Positions 14,564 to 20,617 of a stretch of DNA of 21,702 nt are shown here, one piece after another. Every line of letters starts with the position of its first letter. Within the stretch, counting starts at the first letter, position 1. The DNA lies in assembly GCA_948528155.1 (NCBI GenBank), contig CAOSZT010000020.1, positions 1 through 21,702 of the forward strand, read 5' to 3'. Position numbers and translations under genes: made by a program. The notes beneath the pieces are model-generated. The model worked only from the letters and a program-made list of their open reading frames with translations, was not told the DNA's origin and did no database searches. Source of the stretch: an uncultured Clostridia bacterium (GTDB lineage Bacteria; Bacillota; Clostridia; TANB77; CAG-508).

Positions 14564-14759
14564 ATTCTTCAGTACCAATATCATTCAAAATAGCCTTAGC
14601 CTTTTGATCAGGCATACCAAATCTTTGAGACAAATATCTTAAAGAAGCTGCAAGTTCTCCATCAGGTCCACCATATTGAGAAATAATAACTTTTGCAAGT
14701 TTTGGGTCTTTACATTTTATTTTAACTGGATATTCCAACATTTTATCATAAGTCCACAT
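14564..14759 (-). pseudogene. cotJC: cotJC fragment 1 (residues 1-65, N-terminus)
   Basis: From ATG at 14759 it reads MWTYDKMLEYPVKIKCKDPK, then IISQYGGPDGELAASLRYLS and AKAILNDIGTEE, the conserved N-terminal third of CotJC, a manganese-catalase-like protein of the spore inner coat. It then meets TGA at 14564-14562, contributed by element 2. AGGAGG lies just upstream inside the end of cotJB, whose stop overlaps this start as TAATG. The upstream in-frame TTG at 14780 is rejected because it is inside cotJB. Together with 8162-8050 and 613-557 it rebuilds the first 118 residues of a protein usually about 190 long. Confidence 0.93.
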
Positions 14760-14785
14760 TAGTTCATTCCTCCTTCCCAAGGCCA
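14759..14785 (-). pseudogene. cotJB: Severed 3' end of cotJB (WPWEGGMN stop)
   Basis: The minus strand from 14785 reads Trp-Pro-Trp-Glu-Gly-Gly-Met-Asn-stop, the conserved tail of clostridial CotJB (PWPWEGG). Its stop overlaps the cotJC ATG by one base. The body of cotJB ends 5.9 kb away at 20645. Joining at the shared TGG gives ...EEPWPWEGGMN. Confidence 0.9.
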
Positions 14786-14804
14786 GTTTTCGTTTTGTTT
14801 GGAG
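14786..14804. repeat. Left attP arm of element 3
   Basis: GTTTTCGTTTTGTTTGGAG mirrors CTCCCAAACCAAACGAAAC at the other end (20626-20644). Its last ten bases, TTGTTTGGAG, reappear at 14927-14936 and 15920-15929 inside the direct repeats around ToxIN. Confidence 0.75.
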
Positions 14805-14846
14805 GAACTATTTATTTATACAATTTTTATATCCATATTTATTATT

Positions 14847-14939
14847 AAGTGGATATAAAATGGGCTTCAAATGGATATTTTGACAGGCCTCTAATATGCT
14901 AAAAATAAGTCAAAACTCAAAAAAAGTTGTTTGGAGTTT
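14847..14939. repeat. Direct repeat flanking ToxIN, copy A
   Basis: The last 67 bp (14873-14939) match 15866-15932 at all but two positions, and the first 30 bp (14847-14876) match 15791-15820 at 28 positions. The repeats bracket the ToxIN module exactly. Confidence 0.85.
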
Positions 14940-14959
14940 TGAAGATACATATTATTTTA

Positions 14960-15487
14960 TCATTTATATTTTAAACACTTTTCTTCTAATAGTTTAAAAT
15001 TACAGCTTAAATCTTTATAAAATTTTGATACTTTGCTCTTTTTGTTATTACTAACTATATTATAAATTTTGGTAGCTTTATCTATAATTTTCTGCTTATG
15101 TTCTGGTTTATTTATATACGAATATTGTTCAGAAAGTAGTCTTTTGTATCCATAACTCTTATTTTTTATATCTAATAGATAAACACATTCTTGAGGTACT
15201 GGAATCATATCTGAAAATCTTATAATTCCTAAATCACTTTTTGTTTTCTCATTTACAATCTTAAAGAAAGTTAAATTATTTTTATATGTTTTATGCTTTT
15301 GTTTTGGCGAAAATAAAGGTGCAAAATAATAATGTTCTTTTACTACAAGAACAACTCCAATATATGGTCTTTTTTCATTTTTATTATAAGCAATATGTTT
15401 ATCAAATTTGCTTAAATATTCTATGTAATTATCATCTATTATATAAAAATTTAATTTTCCTATTTTTAATTGCTTTCTATTTTTCAT
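14960..15487 (-). CDS. toxN: ToxN/AbiQ-family endoribonuclease toxin (type III TA)
   Basis: The 175-aa protein follows the ToxN/AbiQ pattern: an N-terminal FYIIDDNYIEYLSKFDKHIA, then RPYIGVVLVV, YYFAPLFSPKQKHK, the GIIRFSDMIPVPQE core and the YKRLLSEQYSYINKPEHKQK segment. Such toxins cut RNA and are held inactive by binding pseudoknotted repeats of their own antitoxin RNA. They often give abortive-infection phage resistance and plasmid stability. The ATG at 15487 is preferred over 15499 because the GGAGG lies between them. The repeat RNA, a terminator and the promoter are directly upstream. Confidence 0.88.
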   Translation of the reverse strand: MKNRKQLKIGKLNFYIIDDNYIEYLSKFDKHIAYNKNEKRPYIGVVLVVKEHYYFAPLFSPKQKHKTYKNNLTFFKIVNEKTKSDLGIIRFSDMIPVPQECVYLLDIKNKSYGYKRLLSEQYSYINKPEHKQKIIDKATKIYNIVSNNKKSKVSKFYKDLSCNFKLLEEKCLKYK

Positions 15488-15509
15488 ATATTCCTCCATT
15501 TACAAAGAT

Positions 15510-15535
15510 ATGGGGATACTTTTTAGTACCCCCAT
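15510..15535 (-). terminator. Terminator between ToxI repeats and toxN
   Basis: ATGGGGATACT (15510-15520) pairs with AGTACCCCCAT (15525-15535) with one mismatch. In type III systems a terminator here makes antitoxin RNA abundant and lets only some transcripts reach the toxin gene. Confidence 0.82.
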
Positions 15536-15544
15536 AATTTTTAA

Positions 15545-15712
15545 GGAAACTCGTTTATAGTTTAATCTAAAGGCTCGTTTCTAACCTAATGTTAAATAGG
15601 ATATTCGTTTATAGGATTCACATCCTAAAGGCTCATATCTAACCTAATGTTAAATTACACTTATTTATGAATTTAATCAAAGGTTCAGTGTTACCTAGTT
15701 TATTTGATAAAT
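15545..15712 (-). ncRNA. toxI: ToxI antitoxin RNA, about three tandem repeats of 55-58 nt
   Basis: CTAACCTAATGTTAAAT occurs at 15581-15597 and 15639-15655, TAAAGGCTC at 15568 and 15626, and GTTTATAG at 15553 and 15608. A third, more diverged unit (TTTATGA, AAAGGTTC, TTACCTAG) follows at about 15663-15700. The array lies between a promoter and a terminator upstream of toxN on the same strand, the standard ToxI layout. Each unit would be processed by ToxN into a pseudoknot RNA that inhibits it. Exact unit ends are not certain. Confidence 0.85.
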
Positions 15713-15736
15713 TAATTTATCAATATTATTATATTC

Positions 15737-15765
15737 ATTATATACTTTTTTATTTGTTAAATCAA
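15737..15765 (-). promoter_or_regulatory. Promoter of toxIN
   Basis: On the minus strand TTGATT (15765-15760), a 17-bp spacer and a perfect TATAAT (15742-15737) lie just upstream of the repeat array. Confidence 0.82.
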
Positions 15766-15790
15766 GAGTTTTTGTTAAAATTCATACAAG

Positions 15791-15932
15791 AAGTGGATAT
15801 AAAATAGCCTTCAAATGGATAGCTTTAATATATCCACTTGGGGGTTTTTTTGGTATCTTTAAAGTGGATATTTTGAGAGGCTTCTAATATGCTAAAAATA
15901 AGTCAAAACTCAAAAAAAGTTGTTTGGAGTTT
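15791..15932. repeat. Direct repeat flanking ToxIN, copy B
   Basis: This is the same sequence as copy A with about 45-50 bp inserted in the middle. The insert completes the inverted repeat AAGTGGATATA (15791-15801) / TATATCCACTT (15829-15839) followed by GGGGG and seven T, a terminator-like structure. The motif AAGTGGATAT recurs at 14847, 15791, 15862 and 17812. Confidence 0.8.
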
Positions 15933-16036
15933 AAAGGGTATGATACAGGAAAAGGAATTTCAACAAAATTAAGTGTGTATATTGTTTTATGTTTTGATAT
16001 GGATATGTGGCTGATTAAATTTAATGTAAAAATTTG

Positions 16037-16065
16037 TTGAAGATACTGATTTTTTATGATAATAT
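16037..16065 (+). promoter_or_regulatory. Promoter of the YgjV / phosphatase pair
   Basis: TTGAAG (16037-16042), 17 bp, TAATAT (16060-16065), with the ATG 38 bases downstream. Confidence 0.65.
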
Positions 16066-16102
16066 ACTATCAAGTTTTCTTTAAGAAATTAGGAGAATAG
16101 AA

Positions 16103-16618
16103 ATGATATTTAGCATATTAGCATTTATAGCATTAATAGTAAGTATTTGTATAAAAGAAAGAAAAAAATCATTAATAATTCAATCGATAAACTGTTTATT
16201 TGAAGCAATTTATGGTTTTATTATTTATGCATATACAGGAGCACTTTTAAGTGTACTTAATTTTATTAGAACGTTCTTGTTTATAAATAAATCAAAATTT
16301 AATAAGACAATTTATTTATTAATTTTATTACTTTTTGAGAGCATTATTATAATTAATTGCATATTAACTTGGAATGGCTACATTTCATTATTACCAACTA
16401 TTGGTTCTATCATTAGAACATATTGCTTATGGCAATCAAACATGAAATTAGTTAGAGTATCTGGAATAACAACAGGAATATTATATGGATCATACTATAT
16501 TTATTATAATAGTTGGTTTATGGTATTAGGAGATTTTATCTTATTAATTACTGGAATTTATGCACTATGGCAAAATGATATAAGGAGGAAAAATAAAAAT
16601 GAAATTATATGTAATTAG
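16103..16618 (+). CDS. YgjV-like membrane protein (element 3 copy)
   Basis: The 171-aa protein has the same five or six hydrophobic segments as the copy at 9669-10178 and is close to it along its whole length (shared LLPTIGS, IRTYCLWQS, SGITTGI, YGSYYIYY, SWFMVLGD). The family is of unknown function in the cytoplasmic membrane. An AGGAGAA site precedes ATG16103. Its last codons overlap the phosphatase start by 20 bases, so the pair is translationally coupled. In element 2 the order is reversed, with phosphatase first, so the association survives rearrangement. Confidence 0.82.
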   Translation: MIFSILAFIALIVSICIKERKKSLIIQSINCLFEAIYGFIIYAYTGALLSVLNFIRTFLFINKSKFNKTIYLLILLLFESIIIINCILTWNGYISLLPTIGSIIRTYCLWQSNMKLVRVSGITTGILYGSYYIYYNSWFMVLGDFILLITGIYALWQNDIRRKNKNEIICN

Positions 16619-17135
16619 ACATGGATTAACAAAGTGTAATGTTGAGAAAAAATATAATGGAAGATATAATGAAGATATTATTGAAGAAGGAATAAATCAA
16701 GCAATAAAAGCAAGTCATATTGTGAAAGATTTAAATATTGATTTAATTATTTGTTCCCCTATGAAAAGAACAAAACATACTATGGAATTAGTAAATGTAA
16801 ACAACATAGAAGTAATATATGATGATAGGTTAATGGAAAGAGATAATGGAAAACTTACACTAACTAAAATAGATGAGTATTATGATAATGAATACTATAA
16901 TTATTATTCAACAAAACCAATAGAAGGACTTGAAACACTACCACAACTATTTAATAGAGTTCATTCATTTTTAGATGAAATTAAAATTAAATATAACGAT
17001 AAAAATATATTATTAGTTACTCATGGAGCTGTTGCAAGAGCTATACAATTTTATTTTGAGAAAATGCCAGAAGATGGAATGTTGCTAAATGTGAGTGGAC
17101 AGAAAAACTGTGAAATAAAAGAATATGAACTGTAA
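16599..17135 (+). CDS. Histidine phosphatase family protein (element 3 copy)
   Basis: The 178-aa enzyme has the phosphoglycerate-mutase-like fold motifs: YVIRHGLTKCN with His8, CSPMKRTKHTME with Arg57 or so, an acidic LMERDNGKL segment and the second catalytic His142 in LLVTHGAVARAIQ. It ends CEIKEYEL, nearly the same as the CEIREYEF of the element 2 copy, yet the middle is strongly diverged. A perfect AGGAGG is placed inside the end of the YgjV gene. The substrate is unknown. No MATE-like gene accompanies this copy. Confidence 0.9.
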   Translation: MKLYVIRHGLTKCNVEKKYNGRYNEDIIEEGINQAIKASHIVKDLNIDLIICSPMKRTKHTMELVNVNNIEVIYDDRLMERDNGKLTLTKIDEYYDNEYYNYYSTKPIEGLETLPQLFNRVHSFLDEIKIKYNDKNILLVTHGAVARAIQFYFEKMPEDGMLLNVSGQKNCEIKEYEL

Positions 17136-17143
17136 TAATTATC

Positions 17144-17185
17144 AAAACAGCATCCTTTGACAACTATGTTTAAGAATGCTGTTTT
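17144..17185. terminator. Bidirectional terminator between convergent genes
   Basis: AAAACAGCAT (17144-17153) and ATGCTGTTTT (17176-17185) are perfect inverses. They lie between the phosphatase gene and the convergent gene at 17213. Confidence 0.7.
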
Positions 17186-17212
17186 GTATTGGATAACTAA
17201 TATCCGTTGGAT

Positions 17213-17689
17213 TTAATGGTTTCCGTTGCTACAGATTTTCAGTGAAAGAACATAAAAAGGCTTTCCATAGTTATTGATTAATCTGTGCTTACAATCTTTT
17301 CCGCACATCTCAATTCTGCCATCAGGGAAAATATAGAATTCTCTTATTTTCTTAGTCTGTTTTCCGTGATTAACTTCTTCTTCGTGTCCATGCCAGTCAA
17401 TTACCAGTTCTTCAGATTCTACATACATATACTCAAATTTATGAACTGTATGTTTGTAGTAAAATTCTCCTACCCTCTGGTACCATACTTCTCCCAGTAC
17501 AATATCATCATTGTCTTTTTTTGCCCACATGTGACTTTTAGGATTACATTTAAGAATACACTCCAATTCATCCCAAAAGCTTGAATTAGCTCCTGCACTA
17601 AAATAACATTTATTGCCCTTTCGCAATTTGCGAATTTCATTAAGGCGTTTCATGTCAAATGGTTGCAAATCTTTCCGATGTTGTTGCAT
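17213..17689 (-). CDS. Protein of unknown function, 158 aa, compositionally foreign
   Basis: I do not recognise this family. The cytosolic-looking protein starts MQQHRKDLQPFDMKRLNEIR, has a Trp/Tyr-rich middle (VLGEVWYQRVGEFYYKHTVH) and a C-terminal Cys-rich patch, MCGKDCKHRL and LKICSNGNH, that might bind metal. ATG17689 is chosen because GGAGG lies eight bases before it; TTG at 17704 and ATG at 17695 are too close to or upstream of that site. Its codon usage is richer in G and C than its neighbours and resembles the unknown gene at 2775-3878 in element 1. It has its own leader and is transcribed against the element's other genes. Confidence 0.75.
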   Translation of the reverse strand: MQQHRKDLQPFDMKRLNEIRKLRKGNKCYFSAGANSSFWDELECILKCNPKSHMWAKKDNDDIVLGEVWYQRVGEFYYKHTVHKFEYMYVESEELVIDWHGHEEEVNHGKQTKKIREFYIFPDGRIEMCGKDCKHRLINNYGKPFYVLSLKICSNGNH

Positions 17690-17876
17690 AAGCATTACCT
17701 CCAACTTTTTTGTGCTACTTTAACTAACTGTTACTATATAATTATAGCATAAATTGATGTAGTTTTCAATTAATTTGACATAAAATTTTCTATATTTTAC
17801 CTTTTATATTAAAGTGGATATATTTTTCTTCCATAACCATTGAAAAATAAACCTTTAAAAAATTTACATGTATATA

Positions 17877-17905
17877 TTTTCAAAACAAACAAAATATTAT
17901 ATAAT
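17877..17905 (+). promoter_or_regulatory. Promoter of the 52-aa ORF / LSR3 unit
   Basis: TTTTCA (17877-17882), 17 bp, perfect TATAAT (17900-17905). Transcription would run through a leader into the terminator at 17986. Confidence 0.6.
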
Positions 17906-17985
17906 TACTTTAGTAACAATTAACATGCAGATTGCTACTACAAAACTATATAAAAAAATAAGTAAACACATTTTGAACTAAAATG

Positions 17986-18029
17986 AATAAATATAAATTA
18001 TCTTCGGACAATTTATATTTATTTTTTTT
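17986..18029 (+). terminator. UUCG-capped leader terminator before the LSR3 unit
   Basis: A 17-pair stem (17986-18002 with 18007-18023, one mismatch) capped by the very stable TTCG tetraloop and followed by eight T. It lies between the promoter and the small ORF, the same plan as 12193-12224 in element 2. Confidence 0.85.
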
Positions 18030-18058
18030 GTTCATAAACTTATGTAGAAGGTGATTCA

Positions 18059-18217
18059 ATGCAAAAAAACACATTACAACCTAAAGTAACAAATATATAT
18101 AATGAAAATGGCTTAACATTTACAGAATTAATGCAAGAATGGATAAATGAGAATTATTTTTTTTGGAATTTAAATAATGATAAAAATGAAATAAAATATA
18201 AAGGTATAAATAAATAG
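18059..18217 (+). CDS. Small protein (52 aa) upstream of LSR3
   Basis: ATG18059 follows AGAAGGTGAT. The product reads MQKNTLQPKVTNIYNENGLT, then FTELMQEWINENYFFW, and ends basic. The segment ITNIYNENGLTFTELMQEW-like part looks like a small helical domain. It ends 34 bases before LSR3 and is probably co-transcribed with it. No family was recognised. Position suggests an accessory or directionality factor for the recombinase, which is inference. Confidence 0.65.
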   Translation: MQKNTLQPKVTNIYNENGLTFTELMQEWINENYFFWNLNNDKNEIKYKGINK

Positions 18218-18251
18218 TTATCGTAAATTTAAACTCTAGGAAGGAGGCTAA

Positions 18252-19802
18252 ATGCAAGAGTTAAACTATAACTTTCCCCCTGCTTATTTTAAAGTAGGAA
18301 TTTACACAAGGCTTTCAAGAGAAGATGAAAAAGACAAAGAATCTGAAAGTATTGACACTCAAAAAAAGTTACTAACAAACTATATAAAAAGTCAAGGTTG
18401 GACTTTATTTAAAATATATGTAGATGACGGTTTTACTGGTACAAATTTTAACAGACCAGATTTTAAAAATTTAATAAATGATATTGAACTTGGCAATGTA
18501 AATTTAGTAATTACAAAGGATTTATCAAGACTAGGTAGAGATTATATTGAAACAGGCTATTATTTAGAAAAATACTTTCCTTTAAAAAATGTACGATATA
18601 TTGCTTTAAATGATGGAATAGATACATTTGATAATAATAATACCAATAATGATATGACACCTTTTAAATCTGTTTTTAATGATATGTATGCAAAAGATAT
18701 TTCTAAAAAAGTTCGCTCTAGCCTCCTTACTAAAGCATCTAGTGGACAAAATATCAAATCTTTCTTACCTTATGGATATAAAAAAGATGAAAAGGACAAG
18801 AACATCGTTTTAGTTGACTATGAAGTTTCTCCTATTGTTCAAAAAATATTTGAAATGTATTATTCTGGAAACAATAAAACGGAAATATGTAGATATCTAA
18901 ATAACAATAAAATATTAACACCACTTGCCTATAAAAGAAAAACTACAAACTATTTTAATCCAAATAATAAAACAAATTTATGGAGTACAACCATGATTTC
19001 TAAAATTCTAAGAGATAGAATTTATATAGGTGATTTAGTACAACATAAATATAGCAAATTAAATTATAAAACGAAAAAAATTATTGATGTACCAAAACAG
19101 CAACATATTATTATTCAAGATAACCATGAAGCAATTATTGATAGAAATATTTTTAATAGTGTTCAAATTATGCTTGATAAAAAATCAAATGAATGGAATT
19201 ACTCCGCTTCTTTTCCACATTTATTACAAGGGCTAGTTTTATGCAAAAAGTGTAAGTCAAAAATAACCTATAATAAAAATCATGGAAAATATTTTAGATG
19301 TGTGTGTTCTTTTTATAAAAGAAATGGTAGCAAATTTTGTTCAAATATCCATTTAAGAGAAGCTGCTTTGATTAATAGTGTCATTCATAGTCTAAAAGAA
19401 AACATTGCTAATTTTCTAAAATATGATGAATTACAGTATATATGTCCCAACACACAAACAGATAATAAAAAATTGGATTATTTAGATTCTAAAATAGCTG
19501 AAAAAGATAATTTAATTCAGTCTTTATATGAGGATAAAGTAAAAGGAATTATCACAGAAGATTTATTTATTAAACTTTCTAAACAATATGAAACAGATAA
19601 AAGAACTTTACTAAATCGAGTTCAAAAAGAGAAAGATATTAACAAGAATATGATAAAAAGAGAAGCACTAATTGGTAATATTCAAGACCTGTTAAACTTT
19701 AATGAAAATAATGTAGATAGAAATTTGCTTTTAAAATTAATTGATAAAATAGAAATAGATGATAATAATATTGATATTTATTATAAATTTAAAGCCATTT
19801 AA
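18252..19802 (+). CDS. Large serine recombinase of element 3 (LSR3)
   Basis: The 516-aa enzyme starts with a 14-residue extension, then VGIYTRLSREDEKDKESESI with catalytic Ser22, VDDGFTGTNFNRPDF and TKDLSRLGRDYIETG, a typical resolvase domain. The recombinase domain has LPYGYKKDEKDKN and ILRDRIYIGDLVQ. A zinc ribbon follows with CKKCKSKI near 330 and CVCSFYKRNG plus a final FC. A coiled coil occupies about 405-480. AAGGAGG precedes ATG18252. It is related to but distinct from LSR1, and it would act on the TGG core in the cotJB tail. Confidence 0.95.
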   Translation: MQELNYNFPPAYFKVGIYTRLSREDEKDKESESIDTQKKLLTNYIKSQGWTLFKIYVDDGFTGTNFNRPDFKNLINDIELGNVNLVITKDLSRLGRDYIETGYYLEKYFPLKNVRYIALNDGIDTFDNNNTNNDMTPFKSVFNDMYAKDISKKVRSSLLTKASSGQNIKSFLPYGYKKDEKDKNIVLVDYEVSPIVQKIFEMYYSGNNKTEICRYLNNNKILTPLAYKRKTTNYFNPNNKTNLWSTTMISKILRDRIYIGDLVQHKYSKLNYKTKKIIDVPKQQHIIIQDNHEAIIDRNIFNSVQIMLDKKSNEWNYSASFPHLLQGLVLCKKCKSKITYNKNHGKYFRCVCSFYKRNGSKFCSNIHLREAALINSVIHSLKENIANFLKYDELQYICPNTQTDNKKLDYLDSKIAEKDNLIQSLYEDKVKGIITEDLFIKLSKQYETDKRTLLNRVQKEKDINKNMIKREALIGNIQDLLNFNENNVDRNLLLKLIDKIEIDDNNIDIYYKFKAI

Positions 19803-20034
19803 ATAAAAAGTTTATATATTTTTATTTGTAACTCCCAACTTTGTACAGTCTGTAATATCAGTTTGACAAATAATTAATATATATTTTAAAAGACTGTAAA
19901 CTTGATGGTCCCTCCGAATTGTTACTGCATAAAAAATATATAAACTTTTAAAGCAAAATGGCTAATAAAGATTGTAAATTCACTTTGAACTTGCTATAAT
20001 AAATACATAAAATTAAAGAAAGGAGCTGATATTT
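19803..20034. other. Spacer between LSR3 and the toxin-antitoxin pair
   Basis: No gene is seen. It contains an inverted pair TACAGTCT (about 19843) / AGACTGTA (about 19891) and the promoter at 19972-20000. Confidence 0.5.
19972..20000 (+). promoter_or_regulatory. Promoter of the RelBE-type pair
   Basis: TTGTAA (19972-19977), 17 bp, perfect TATAAT (19995-20000), 35 bases upstream of the antitoxin ATG. Confidence 0.75.
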
Positions 20035-20331
20035 ATGTCTGAAGCACAAATGCAAGCAATCAAAGATGTTATTAAAATGACACCAAGACTTAATGTAGAA
20101 TGTTTAAATTCTGTTAAAATCTTAATGGAAAAAGCAATTGACTTTGAACTATTAAGACTAGAACCTACTGTCATTTTAGAAAACATGGATATTACAGAAA
20201 AAGTAATGTACTTAGATTATTTAACAGAAAGCAAAGATACTAAAGAAAAAGAACTAAAAAATGCTGTATCTTTTGAAGAAGTACTAAAAAGAGAGGGGTT
20301 GACTTATGATGATTTACAAGATAAAAATTAG
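20035..20331 (+). CDS. RelB/Phd-type antitoxin
   Basis: The 98-aa acidic protein precedes and overlaps a RelE-like toxin, which is the main reason for the call. Its C-terminus VSFEEVLKREGLTYDDLQDK is typical of antitoxin tails that wrap the toxin (FEEVLKE-G-T-DDL). The N-terminal two thirds contain helices LNSVKILMEKAI and ITEKVMYLDYLTES rather than an obvious DNA-binding motif. AAAGGAG precedes ATG20035. It has its own sigma-A promoter. Since the toxin gene is broken the antitoxin may now be orphaned. Confidence 0.75.
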   Translation: MSEAQMQAIKDVIKMTPRLNVECLNSVKILMEKAIDFELLRLEPTVILENMDITEKVMYLDYLTESKDTKEKELKNAVSFEEVLKREGLTYDDLQDKN

Positions 20332-20555
20332 ACCAAAAGCTCTCAAATTTATTGAAAAACAAGATAAATTTCAAAGATTACGAATTTACAAAGCAATTTA
20401 CAACCTGCCAAATGGTGATGTAAAGAAAATGGTAGGTTGTAAAAATGAATATCGACTTAGAGTTCGACGATTACCGTATTATTTATGAATTAAATCAAAA
20501 TGAACTTATTATTTTAGTAACAAAAGCAGACAACAGAGGACAAGCCTATAAGTAA
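20306..20555 (+). pseudogene. relE: RelE-family toxin gene with a one-base frameshift
   Basis: From ATG20306 the frame reads MMIYKIKIRPKALKFIEKQD, then NLPNGDVKKMVGCKNEYRLRV, the RelE/ParE pattern (LP-GDVKK-L-G--YRLRV). After YRLRV it goes wrong and stops at 20488. The next frame resumes as DDYRIIYELNQNELIILVTK and ADNRGQAYK, the expected C-terminal half, with a stop at 20553-20555. One extra base near 20465 explains it. The GAGAGGGG site lies in the antitoxin end and the genes overlap by 26 bases. The inactivation could be real, or a sequencing error. An intact version would cut mRNA at the ribosome. Confidence 0.8.
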
Positions 20556-20617
20556 TAATTTTTTAATTTTAAAATCTTTAAAATTAAACTCTAAATTAAA
20601 TTTTATTCAAGCAGAGT

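Larger units (their letters stand above)
8156..14570. mobile_element. Element 2: serine-recombinase element inserted in cotJC
   Basis: The shared core ATTCTTC (plus strand) is at 8156-8162 and 14564-14570. Deleting 6,408 bp between them gives the frame ILNDIGTEELAHLE. The ends carry a nearly perfect inverted repeat: GGTTCCATGATGTTGTCA at 8163-8180 and its inverse TGACAACATAATGGAAC at 14545-14561, exactly the two-armed attP expected of a large serine integrase. Inside are a RhuM-family gene, a MATE-like / histidine phosphatase / YgjV operon, a 47-aa ORF, LSR2 and a 102-aa orphan. No relaxase or replication gene is present. Confidence 0.9.
17690..18058. other. Spacer with promoter and leader terminator of the LSR3 unit
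   Basis: No gene is seen. It contains the upstream region of the minus-strand gene at 17213 (CTATAATTATA near 17738), one more AAGTGGATAT at 17812, a promoter at 17877-17905, a short GTAACAAT/ATTGCTAC stem near 17912-17938 and the terminator at 17986-18029. Confidence 0.6.

Noticed and set aside
15545..15712. CRISPR array
   Set aside because: The units are contiguous, imperfect repeats of 55-58 nt without unique spacers, and they sit upstream of toxN; ToxI fits better.
17285..17584. Plus-strand open frame opposite the 158-aa gene
   Set aside because: It has no ribosome binding site and overlaps entirely a better supported gene.
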